A stretch of 64,000 nt of DNA from Ideonella sp. (GTDB lineage Bacteria; Pseudomonadota; Gammaproteobacteria; Burkholderiales; Burkholderiaceae_C), in contig JABTUY010000003.1 in the NCBI GenBank assembly GCA_015075165.1, positions 372,001 to 436,000 on the forward strand, in the 5' to 3' direction. Of this stretch, positions 27,271 to 34,741 are shown in pieces (positions within the stretch are counted from its first letter, which is position 1; every line of letters starts with the position of its first letter). Position numbers and translations under genes: made by a program. The notes beneath the pieces are model-generated. The model did not search any database. It was given only the letters and a program-made list of their open reading frames with translations, and was not told where the DNA came from.

Positions 27271-27639
27271 ATGACGAGCCGAGCCCGCACGATGGACACG
27301 CCCGACGACCCTCGGACTCGGCGCAAGCGCGCCCGTTCACCAGGATCGGGGTCGGCCGAGCGCGCCGGCGCTCACGACAACGGCGCCAACGTGCGCATCG
27401 CCTCTGCCGAGGGGCGCGAGGGGGTCATTCGATTCGTGCTGCGACGGGTCGCCGGAGGTCTGTATGTCGAACGCGACGAGCTTCCCCGAAAGGGAACGCG
27501 CACCAGCATCTCGGTCGAGTTCAAGGATCGAGATGGCTTCGGACGATGGTGCGACAGTGATCCCAGTCGCTTCGACAGTCCCTTGCTGCACCAGCGGGTC
27601 CGGCGAGCCGCCGATGAGTTGTGGGAGTTCGACGGCTGA
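27271..27639 (+). CDS. hypothetical protein
   Basis: 122 residues; a second ATG at 27292 (MDTPDDPRTRRKR) is an equally good start. After a basic, disordered N-terminus comes a compact alpha/beta-looking part (IRFVLRRVAGGLYVERDEL, SVEFKDRDGFGRWCDSD) ending RRAADELWEFDG. No family recognised. It overlaps the LuxR gene by 26 nt and so is probably co-transcribed with it. Confidence 0.6.
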   Translation: MTSRARTMDTPDDPRTRRKRARSPGSGSAERAGAHDNGANVRIASAEGREGVIRFVLRRVAGGLYVERDELPRKGTRTSISVEFKDRDGFGRWCDSDPSRFDSPLLHQRVRRAADELWEFDG

Positions 27640-28414
27640 GCCGCCACCAACGAGCGCGTCGCTCGCCGACCTGGTGAGCGACGCGGGGTACACCGGCCGC
27701 GTGTCCTCGATCGCCGAGCGCATCGCGGCGGCGGCTGATCAAGCCGAGTTGCATCAGCTGCTCCGTGCTGGTGTCGCCGCGCTGGGCGCCGAGCGGGCCG
27801 CGTTCGTCAGCTTCGAGAAGGAGAGATCGGAGCTGTCGTCGTGCCGCTTCATGCTGGACTGCGAGCCGCACTGGTGCCAGCGCTACCTCGAGCAGGGCGG
27901 GCCGCGCATCGATGCCTGGATTCGATACGCAGCGCGCGAGTCGGAGCCGGTCGTCGCCAGTGCGCTGAACATCGTCGATCCCGCGCAGCGTGCCGTGGCC
28001 GAACTGGCGGTCGAAGCTGGCTTCGTCTCGGCATTGCTGGTTCCGGCGCACTCCGGTGAGAACAACCCACGTGTGAGCCTGCTGTGCCTCGGGCATTCAA
28101 CGGCTGGCTACTTCGAGGCAGAGGGCCTTGCCCGCTTGCGGGTCAATGCGCGCTCGCTGGCCCTGGAGATTCATGACTGGTGGCTCGCGCGCATCCGTGA
28201 ACAGACGCTTGCGCGGTCCCGCATCACGGAGGAGGAACTCGATCTCCTCGAACGCTTCTGGCTCGGGCAGACAAGCAAGCGCATCGGGGCCGAGCTGAAC
28301 CTGAGCCGGATCGCGGTGAACTCGCGGTTTCAGCGCCTCCGCGCCAAGTTGGGCGTGAGCAGCCGCAAGAGCGCTGCGAGGCTGGCAGCGGACTGTGGGC
28401 TCATCGCTCGGTAG
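27614..28414 (+). CDS. LuxR-family regulator with autoinducer-binding-like domain
   Basis: From ATG 27614 the product has 266 residues; the frame is open further upstream but there overlaps the hypothetical gene. Residues about 30-180 resemble the autoinducer-binding domain (ELHQLLRAGVAALGAERAAFVSF, GFVSALLVPAHSGEN, VSLLCLGHST). The C-terminal HTH (ITEEELDLLERFWLGQTSKRIG pattern, then LSRIAVNSRFQRLRAKLGVSS) binds DNA. No LuxI synthase is nearby, making it a LuxR solo. The canonical acyl-homoserine-lactone residues were not verified. Confidence 0.75.
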   Translation: MSCGSSTAEPPPTSASLADLVSDAGYTGRVSSIAERIAAAADQAELHQLLRAGVAALGAERAAFVSFEKERSELSSCRFMLDCEPHWCQRYLEQGGPRIDAWIRYAARESEPVVASALNIVDPAQRAVAELAVEAGFVSALLVPAHSGENNPRVSLLCLGHSTAGYFEAEGLARLRVNARSLALEIHDWWLARIREQTLARSRITEEELDLLERFWLGQTSKRIGAELNLSRIAVNSRFQRLRAKLGVSSRKSAARLAADCGLIAR

Positions 28415-28600
28415 CGCCAACTCCGGCGTGTGCTCCGCGCTCTGAACGGCGGCTTGCCGGGTCAGCGTGGATGCGCTCTCGACCCTCAACGGTCAATCAT
28501 CCATCTAAGCAGCAGACATTCGTGCCTGCCAGGTGGCCTCCGCGCATCGCGCCAGCTTCGACGCAAGCGCGTTTCAGTGTTGGCCAGCGACCAAGCGCCA

Positions 28601-29728
28601 TCACGCGCTTGTCGCGATCAAGGCATTGTCGAGGTCTCGCCAGAGATCCTCCACATCCTCGATGCCGACACTGAGGCGCAGCAACGAAGGTGGCAGATGC
28701 TCCTGGCCCGGGATCGCCGCGCGGCGCTCCATCGTCGACTCGACAGCGCCGAGGCTGGTCGCGTGCTGGATCAGGCCCGTGCGACGGCACACCGCATCGG
28801 CCCGCGCCGCGCCACCGCGCACATCGAGCGAGATGATCGTGCCGTAGCCCTTGAGCACTCGCCTGGCCGTCGCATGCGTCGAGTGTGAGGGCAGACCGGG
28901 GTATCGGGTCACCTCGACCCCCGGGTGCGCAGCCAACCGCTCGGCCAGCACCATCGCCGACTGCTGCGCCCGCTGCAGCCGCAGCGCCATCGTTCGTGCA
29001 CCGCGCACCGCCAGGAACGATTCCAGCGTACCCGGCGTCGCGCCGGTCAGTTCGCGCGACTTCTTGAGCGCGTGCCAGAACGCCTCGTCCTTCGTCGTTG
29101 CCACGCCCGCGAGCAGGTCGGAGTGGCCGCCGATGAACTTGGTCGCGGACTGCAGTGACACCGTCGCGCCGAAGTCCAGCGGGCGCTGGTTCAGCGGCGT
29201 GGCGAACGTGTTGTCCACAGCCACGATGGTGGCTGGCTTGCGCGGTGCGGCGCAGATCGCCTCGAGGTCTGCCACGCCGAGCAACGGGTTCGAAGGCGAC
29301 TCGAGCCAGACCAGGTCGGCCGTGCGGCAGGCATCGATCCAGCCCGCCGTATCGTGCAGAGCCACGCGCTGCACCGACCAGCGACCGCGATCGGCGCCGG
29401 CCGTCACCAGTCCGGCGACGCCCTGGTAGCAGTCGTCCGGCAGCACCACCGTCGCGCCGGCATGGAGCTGATCGAAGACCGCGGCGATGGCCGCCATGCC
29501 GGACGCGAAGGCCACCGAGCGCCCTGACTCCAGGCCACCGACGAGCTGTTCGAGGGCTTCCCAGGTGGGCGTGCCGTCGTCGCGCGAGTACTCGCGCTTG
29601 CCGCCGATGATGAAGTTCGATGCAGGCACGAGCGGCACGTTCAGCGGCGATCCGGGCTCCGAGGAGCGGCCGGCGGTGACGAGCCAGGAGTCGGGTTGGA
29701 GCTGGATGTTGTCTGCCTTCATGTTCAT
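28601..29728 (-). CDS. PLP-dependent cystathionine gamma-synthase-like enzyme
   Basis: A 375-residue Cys/Met-metabolism PLP enzyme. SGMAAIAAVFDQL holds the phosphate-binding turn, WLESPSNPLLGVADL and VAVDNTFATPLNQRPLDFGATVSLQSATKFIGGHSD (split here only to name motifs: DNTFATP and SATKFIGGHSD) contain the Asp and the Schiff-base Lys. The family includes cystathionine synthases, gamma-lyases and sulfhydrylases, which sequence alone does not separate. It is last in the paiB operon, 34 nt after the exporter gene. Confidence 0.88.
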   Translation of the reverse strand: MNMKADNIQLQPDSWLVTAGRSSEPGSPLNVPLVPASNFIIGGKREYSRDDGTPTWEALEQLVGGLESGRSVAFASGMAAIAAVFDQLHAGATVVLPDDCYQGVAGLVTAGADRGRWSVQRVALHDTAGWIDACRTADLVWLESPSNPLLGVADLEAICAAPRKPATIVAVDNTFATPLNQRPLDFGATVSLQSATKFIGGHSDLLAGVATTKDEAFWHALKKSRELTGATPGTLESFLAVRGARTMALRLQRAQQSAMVLAERLAAHPGVEVTRYPGLPSHSTHATARRVLKGYGTIISLDVRGGAARADAVCRRTGLIQHATSLGAVESTMERRAAIPGQEHLPPSLLRLSVGIEDVEDLWRDLDNALIATSA

Positions 29729-29762
29729 GCTGTCTCGATGGGCAAAGTTGTTTGGGGTGCCA

Positions 29763-30080
29763 TCAGGTGCTGGCCAGCTTCAATCCGACGATGCCGGCAA
29801 CGAGGAATCCAAGGCTCGCCAGGCGGCCGGTCGTGGCGGGCTCGCCGAACAACACCATGCCGAGGATCGCCGTGCCGACGGCGCCGACGCCAACCCACAC
29901 GGCGTACGAGGTCCCGACCGGTAGCGACTTCATCGCCACGCCGAGCAGCACGACGCTCAGCACCATGGCACCTAGCGTGAACACACTCGGCCACATTCGC
30001 GTGAAGCCCTCGGTGTACTTCAGGCCGATGGCCCAGCCCACTTCGAGCAAGCCGGCGATGATCAGCAACAGCCACGCCAT
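29763..30080 (-). CDS. gdx: SMR-family guanidinium exporter (Gdx/SugE)
   Basis: A 105-residue four-helix membrane protein. The essential Glu is E13 in [19 protein letters not shown], and the [13 protein letters not shown] stretch with [12 protein letters not shown] later is the Gdx/SugE subtype, which exports guanidinium in exchange for protons, rather than the multidrug EmrE subtype. No guanidine riboswitch is visible upstream; the gene follows a monooxygenase gene by 17 nt and appears to be driven by the operon promoter facing the MocR gene. Confidence 0.88.
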   Translation of the reverse strand: MAWLLLIIAGLLEVGWAIGLKYTEGFTRMWPSVFTLGAMVLSVVLLGVAMKSLPVGTSYAVWVGVGAVGTAILGMVLFGEPATTGRLASLGFLVAGIVGLKLAST

Positions 30081-30097
30081 GGGTGCGTTTCCTTCGT

Positions 30098-30472
30098 TCA
30101 GTCGTGTCCGGGGGGCGTGGCACCGAGCGGATGGGCGATGCCGCCATCGCCGTAGCTGCGCAGCACCTGCGCGATGGTGATGTGATAGCCACGGATCCAG
30201 CGGCCCTGCAGGTCCTTTGCGGCGCGGTGCAGGGGGTGCTCGACGAGCTGCTGAAGCGCCTCCAGCGTCTGCCAGTAGTAGACGGTCGAGATCAGCCCGC
30301 TCGCCGGGTTCTCCCAGGCCTCCTCGCCCAGGTAGCCGGGGATCGCCTTCGCGATCTCGGCAATCGCCTGGTCGCGGCGATGGAACTCGTCGTCGTACTC
30401 GCCCTTGGCGAAGGTGAAGGTCGCGCTGTACACCCGGTCGTCTCCTGTGCGGCGTGGGCCGTCGCGGTTCAT
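30098..30472 (-). CDS. antibiotic biosynthesis monooxygenase (ABM)-like domain protein
   Basis: A 124-residue small ferredoxin-fold protein: [20 protein letters not shown], then [36 protein letters not shown], the ABM/heme-degrading pattern of a strand, helix and HP-x-H segment. Such proteins oxidise small molecules or detoxify them without cofactors. Its ATG overlaps the paiB stop by 4 nt. Confidence 0.75.
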   Translation of the reverse strand: MNRDGPRRTGDDRVYSATFTFAKGEYDDEFHRRDQAIAEIAKAIPGYLGEEAWENPASGLISTVYYWQTLEALQQLVEHPLHRAAKDLQGRWIRGYHITIAQVLRSYGDGGIAHPLGATPPGHD

Positions 30473-31113
30473 GCGCCCTCAGCGGGCGGTGTCGCAGTGT
30501 CTCGCATGGCTTGCGCCAGGCCGGCATTGCCGACGGACTCCAGACCGCGGATAGCGCCTTCACGGTCCGGCACCGCGTGATGCTGGTTGAGCTTGCGCTT
30601 GCCCTCCAGGCGGGTCAGCCTGACCTCGATGCCGACGATGTGGCTCAGCTGCTCGGCCAGGTAGTCGGCCGGTGCGTCGCCCATCTTCCAGGGCTGCGGC
30701 TGGTCCGCCTCGTGCTGGCGGGTCAGGCGGGCCACGACGCCGCGCACGAACTTCTCATCGTCGTGCACGTGGATCGTCCCGTGGGCATGCACGATCTCGT
30801 AGTTCCAGGTCGGCACGCGGCGGTGCGTCTCGTGCTTGCCGGGATACCAGTTCGGCGAGATGTAGCCCTGCACGCCACGGAAGACGACGAGCACCGGGTC
30901 GCCACTGCCGATCTCTCGCCACACCGGGTTGGCGCGGGCGACGTGGGCGATCAGCGTCCCCGGACCGTCCGGCGCCGCCTCCAGCATGAACGGCAGGTGG
31001 TCGGCTTCGAAGCCCGCCCCCGTGGGCCGGACGAGCATGCCGAGCGCGTTCTCGCGCACGATGCGATGAAGCTCTTCGACGCGGGCCTCGGCGAATTGCT
31101 GGGGAAGGTACAT
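30469..31113 (-). CDS. paiB: PaiB-type FMN-binding split-barrel protein
   Basis: From ATG 31113 (MYLPQQFAE) 214 residues. [53 protein letters not shown] and [13 protein letters not shown] are the PaiB signature. PaiB proteins bind flavin and in Bacillus act as repressors of degradative genes. It is the first gene of a four-gene operon and is divergent, with a 63-bp gap, from the MocR regulator. Confidence 0.92.
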   Translation of the reverse strand: MYLPQQFAEARVEELHRIVRENALGMLVRPTGAGFEADHLPFMLEAAPDGPGTLIAHVARANPVWREIGSGDPVLVVFRGVQGYISPNWYPGKHETHRRVPTWNYEIVHAHGTIHVHDDEKFVRGVVARLTRQHEADQPQPWKMGDAPADYLAEQLSHIVGIEVRLTRLEGKRKLNQHHAVPDREGAIRGLESVGNAGLAQAMRDTATPPAEGA

Positions 31114-31176
31114 GGGGCGCTTTGCGAGTGGGCGACCGGAGACCGGCGGACCCTCACTGTGCCTTGAGGCCGGCAC

Positions 31177-32739
31177 GTGGAAAATATCCAGTTCCCGACA
31201 ATCTCACTGGACCAGTTTCCCACCATGCCCGCTGACCCAGATCGCCGGCGCGGACTCAGCCGTGCGCTGTACGAGGAATTCCGCGCGCGCATCGCGGACG
31301 GCACCTATGCGGCCGGTACGCCGCTGCCGTCCTCGCGCGCGCTCGCCGCTGAGCGGGGCTTGTCGCGCGGCACCGTGACGCTGGTCTACGAACAACTAGC
31401 GGCCGATGGCTTCATCGACACCCGTCCTGGCGCCATGAGCCGGGTGGCCGAAGGCGCGGTGGCCTCGCTGCGCCGTGCTGGCGGTGCCCGCCAGGAGCGC
31501 GACGAGGCCGGTCGGGTGGCGGGCAGGCTGTCCGCCGTCGGCCGGCGCATCGCGGCGATGGGTATCCGCGATGCGGGTCCGACCGCGCCGGCGGAGATCG
31601 ACTTCGTCTACGGCCCCCTGGCTGGCGGCGACTTTCCAACCCAGACCTGGCTGAAGGCACTTCGTGCAGTCGAGCGACAGCGCGTCCATCGACTGGAATA
31701 CGAGGATCCGCGCGGCAACCTCGTGTTGCGCCGTGCGCTGCAGACGCACCTGAGCCGGACCAAGGGCGTGTCCTGCAGCGTCGAGCAGATCATGATCGTC
31801 AACGGGTCGCAACAGGCGCTGGACCTGTGCGCCCGGCTGCTGGTCGATCCCGGCGAGAGTGTGATCGTCGAGAACCCGGGCTACCGCATGGCGCACCATG
31901 CCTTCGAGGCCTGCGGCGCCAAGCTGCTGGGCGTGGACGTCGACGAACACGGGCTGCGGACCGACGCGCTGGCGGCGCTCGGGCCGGCACGCGTGGCGTA
32001 CGTCACCCCGACGCATCAGTTTCCGCTCGGGTCCTTCATGCCGATGGCTCGGCGCAGCGCGTTACTTGCCTGGGCCGCACGACGGCATGCGTGGATCATC
32101 GAGGACGACTACGACAGCGAGTACCGCTACTCGGTGCGGCCGGAGGCGACGCTGCTGTCACTCGATCGTCGCGGCTGCGTGATCCACGTCGGCACGTTCT
32201 CCAAGACGCTGTCGCCACAGCTTCGGCTCGGCTACATGGTGCTGCCGCAAACCTTGGTGGATACCTTCGTTGCCGCCAAGCGCGTTGCGGATCGACACGC
32301 TGCCACAGGCCTGCAGCGCGCCCTGGCCGCGCTGCTGGACGATGGAAGCTACGACCGCCACGTGCGCCGCATGCGACGCCTGCAGCAGGCCCGACAGCGC
32401 GCGCTGACGGATGCGCTCGCCACGCACTTTGGCGATCGCGTGCGGATCGAGGGGGCGGCCAGTGGGCTGCACCTCGTGGCCTGGATCCCGGGCCTGCCGG
32501 CGAGTGCAGAGCCGGCGCTGGTGCAGGCGGCGCGTGAGCGCGGCGTGCGCGTCTATCCGGTCGGGCCGCTGTACCTCCCGGTGCGCGCGCGGTCACGTAC
32601 GACGATGCAGCGGCCCGCAGGCCTTGTCATGGGCTATGCGCTCCTGGGCACCGATGCGATCGAGGATGGCGCGCGGCGCCTCTTGGCGGCACTGAATGCC
32701 TTGGAGAGTCGAGACAATGTGCAGGTGGACAAGGCCTGA
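31177..32739 (+). CDS. MocR/PdxR-type GntR regulator with aminotransferase domain
   Basis: A 520-residue fusion starting at GTG 31177. The N-terminal GntR wHTH (residues about 20-90: TPLPSSRALAAERGLSRGTVTLVYEQLAADG) is joined to a fold-type I aminotransferase-like domain: NPGYRMAHHAFEA, YVTPTHQFPLG, IIEDDYDSEYRY and the PLP Lys in GTFSKTLSPQLRLGYM. MocR proteins sense PLP or amino-compounds and usually control the divergent neighbour, here paiB-ABM-gdx-PLP enzyme. Confidence 0.92.
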   Translation: MENIQFPTISLDQFPTMPADPDRRRGLSRALYEEFRARIADGTYAAGTPLPSSRALAAERGLSRGTVTLVYEQLAADGFIDTRPGAMSRVAEGAVASLRRAGGARQERDEAGRVAGRLSAVGRRIAAMGIRDAGPTAPAEIDFVYGPLAGGDFPTQTWLKALRAVERQRVHRLEYEDPRGNLVLRRALQTHLSRTKGVSCSVEQIMIVNGSQQALDLCARLLVDPGESVIVENPGYRMAHHAFEACGAKLLGVDVDEHGLRTDALAALGPARVAYVTPTHQFPLGSFMPMARRSALLAWAARRHAWIIEDDYDSEYRYSVRPEATLLSLDRRGCVIHVGTFSKTLSPQLRLGYMVLPQTLVDTFVAAKRVADRHAATGLQRALAALLDDGSYDRHVRRMRRLQQARQRALTDALATHFGDRVRIEGAASGLHLVAWIPGLPASAEPALVQAARERGVRVYPVGPLYLPVRARSRTTMQRPAGLVMGYALLGTDAIEDGARRLLAALNALESRDNVQVDKA

Positions 32740-32941
32740 CTGACTGCTTCCCTGCGCAGGCGCGACTGTCTGCACGTGGCCGGGAGCGTGAGTTCGGGAC
32801 CTATCTCGACAGCGGACCTTCGGCTGCGCTCGCGTTCCATCATCCCCAGCACGCAACGGACAACGCGCCCCCGTGAGCTTGGCACCCTCGGCCGGCCTGC
32901 GAGCCGTCCACCACCCGGTAGGTTGTGCGTGCGCAATCGCG

Positions 32942-32967
32942 CGATGACTTGACCCTAAAAGTCATCG
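32942..32967. promoter_or_regulatory. inverted-repeat operator, copy 1, upstream of the type IV secretion operon
   Basis: CGATGACTT, 8-nt centre, AAGTCATCG: perfect 9-bp arms, 94 nt before the first gene of the secretion operon. Related dyads occur at 62963 and 63415. A -35-like TTGACC overlaps the left arm and centre. Otherwise the 322-bp gap 32740-33061 shows no gene. Confidence 0.65.
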
Positions 32968-33061
32968 GTTCAGGCGCAGACATCGGCGACTAGATTGCTC
33001 CCACGGTCGGTCGGTCTCGTCAGGAAGACAAGCCCGCACCATCGGCACGCTGGAGAGCCTC

Positions 33062-33622
33062 ATGCACACCACGCTTCTCGTTGTCGACGGCGCGCCTCGC
33101 GCTCGACTTTCGCTTCGCCGTCTGATGCAGCATGCGATCGTCGTCTTCGTCGCTGCACTTGCGCTGTCACCGAGACCTGCGCGCGCGGTGGACGGGTGCC
33201 TCGTGCTGCTGTGCCTGGCGGCGCCGGACTGGCGCGGAATCCCTCAGTGCGTGCCACCAGTCAAGCAGCTCTTCCGCGACCTAGCTCGCGGCAAGCCGTT
33301 CCCGACCTGCAGCATGTCCGGCGCAGGCAACTCGGCGAACCATGCCTGGTCGAGCGCGCCAGCGTTCTGCCCACCGCAGTACACCCGCGTGATAGAGACC
33401 GAGAGCGCGCCGGTGTACCAGTGCGACTACTCGGGCGCCATCTCTGTGTCGATCAACGGCGCGCCGTTCTCGCGGACCTGGTGGAGCTTCGGCGGCGACT
33501 CGGTGACCGAGTTCAGCCCGGCCGCGAAGACACAGCTCGGCACCTGGGGCACGCGCTTCGACAACGACTACGCGAAGTGGCTCGCGTCGCTGCCGCCGCC
33601 CGCGCCGGCCGACCTTCCGTGA
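33062..33622 (+). CDS. conserved protein at head of the type IV secretion operon
   Basis: 186 residues from ATG 33062 with GGAGAG upstream. A hydrophobic leader (residues about 22-42, MQHAIVVFVAALAL, cleavage after ARA) makes it periplasmic or exported; ATG 33125 is an alternative start. The mature part is Cys-rich (GCLVLLCLAAPDW, IPQCVPP, PTCSMSG, FCPPQ, YQCDYSG), suggesting disulfides. Homologues I recall accompany VirB operons of plasmids and ICEs without assigned function. It overlaps the virB1 start by 4 nt. Confidence 0.7.
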   Translation: MHTTLLVVDGAPRARLSLRRLMQHAIVVFVAALALSPRPARAVDGCLVLLCLAAPDWRGIPQCVPPVKQLFRDLARGKPFPTCSMSGAGNSANHAWSSAPAFCPPQYTRVIETESAPVYQCDYSGAISVSINGAPFSRTWWSFGGDSVTEFSPAAKTQLGTWGTRFDNDYAKWLASLPPPAPADLP

Positions 33623-34107
33623 TCGGAGCCGTCGTGGACATCGCTACCTTCCTGGCGCTGGCAATGGCCTGCGCGCCGCACGTTCACCCGGACACCGCGC
33701 GGGCGCTCGTTGCCGTGGAGAGCAGCTTCAACCCCTACGCGATCGGCGTCGTCGGGGGCGTGCTCGAAAGGCAACCAGCCACGCGCAGCGAAGCGCTTGC
33801 GACCGCGCGTGCGCTGCACGCCGCGGGCTGGAACTTCAGCGTCGGGCTCGGGCAGATCAACGTCGGTAACTTCGCGCGCCTCGGCCTGACCGTGGAGTCG
33901 GTGCTCGACCCCTGCACGAACCTCCGTGCGATGCAGGCGGTGCTCGACGAGTGCCACGGCCGCACATCGCTCGCCTCCCATCCGCAGGTCGCGCTCCGAC
34001 GGGCGCTGTCCTGCTACTACAGCGGCAACTTCAGCACCGGCTTCCGACACGGCTACGTGCGCAAGGTGGTCGCCTCGGCCTCGATGCCGACGAAGGACAA
34101 GTCATGA
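33619..34107 (+). CDS. virB1: VirB1-like lytic transglycosylase
   Basis: 162 residues from GTG 33619, which overlaps the previous stop (GTG 33634 is an alternative). The soluble lytic transglycosylase core shows the catalytic Glu in ALVAVESSFNPYAIG, then WNFSVGLGQINVGNFARLGL and LSCYYSGNF. It opens peptidoglycan for the secretion channel. An obvious signal peptide is weak (IATFLALAMACAPH), so export may depend on this N-terminal hydrophobic stretch. Confidence 0.88.
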   Translation: MIGAVVDIATFLALAMACAPHVHPDTARALVAVESSFNPYAIGVVGGVLERQPATRSEALATARALHAAGWNFSVGLGQINVGNFARLGLTVESVLDPCTNLRAMQAVLDECHGRTSLASHPQVALRRALSCYYSGNFSTGFRHGYVRKVVASASMPTKDKS

Positions 34108-34394
34108 AACTCATCCCCGCGATCCGATCGACGTTCATCCGCCTCGCGGCGCCGCTACTCGCCTGCTCGGCATCGGCCGCACTGGCCCAGGGCTTCGACA
34201 AGATCAACACCACGGTCACGAACGTCAACACGATCCTGGTGACGATCTCGATCGCGGTCGTCACCATCGCGATCATCTGGGCCGGCTTCAAGATGATCTT
34301 CCAGGGCGCGCGCCTGGCCGACGTGGCGAACGTGTTGATCGGCGGGACGCTGGTCGGCGGCGCCGCGGCCTTCGCAAGCTACATCGTCACCTGA
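34104..34394 (+). CDS. virB2: VirB2-like pilin
   Basis: 96 residues: a long signal peptide (MKLIPAIRSTFIRLAAPLLA to ALAQ) and two hydrophobic helices (ILVTISIAVVTIAIIWAGFKM and LIGGTLVGGAAAFASYIV) joined by a short polar loop, the VirB2/TrbC pilin layout. It should form the conjugative pilus. ATGA overlap with virB1. Confidence 0.9.
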   Translation: MKLIPAIRSTFIRLAAPLLACSASAALAQGFDKINTTVTNVNTILVTISIAVVTIAIIWAGFKMIFQGARLADVANVLIGGTLVGGAAAFASYIVT

Positions 34395-34408
34395 CGGGCC
34401 GGCCACCG

Positions 34409-34741
34409 ATGCAAGCCGAAGCCATCTACAAGGGCGCGACGCGGCCGGCGATGAAGCTGGGCATCCCGCTCGTGCCGCTCGTGGTGCTGTTCGGCACCGG
34501 GATGCTGCTCATCATGTGGGGCGGCATCTTCCTGAGCTGGTGGGTCTCGCTCGGGGTGTTGGTCGCCATCGCACCGGCGCTCGCGTGGATGCGCTTCGTC
34601 ACCGCCCGCGACGACCAGCGCTTCCGACAGATGTTCGTCGCGGCGAAGCTGCGGCTGCACGACCGCAACCGCCGCCTCTGGCGTGCGCGCAGCTACGCGC
34701 CGAGCTTGTACTCCGGAGCACGCGATGCTTGGCATGTCTAG
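34409..34741 (+). CDS. virB3: VirB3-like inner membrane protein
   Basis: 110 residues starting IYKGATRPAMKLGIPLVPL, the VirB3 N-terminal pattern, with two membrane helices between residues about 17 and 57 and a cytosolic basic tail (LHDRNRRLWRARSYAPSLY). Works with VirB4 in pilus assembly. It overlaps the start of virB4 by 17 nt. Confidence 0.9.
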   Translation: MQAEAIYKGATRPAMKLGIPLVPLVVLFGTGMLLIMWGGIFLSWWVSLGVLVAIAPALAWMRFVTARDDQRFRQMFVAAKLRLHDRNRRLWRARSYAPSLYSGARDAWHV

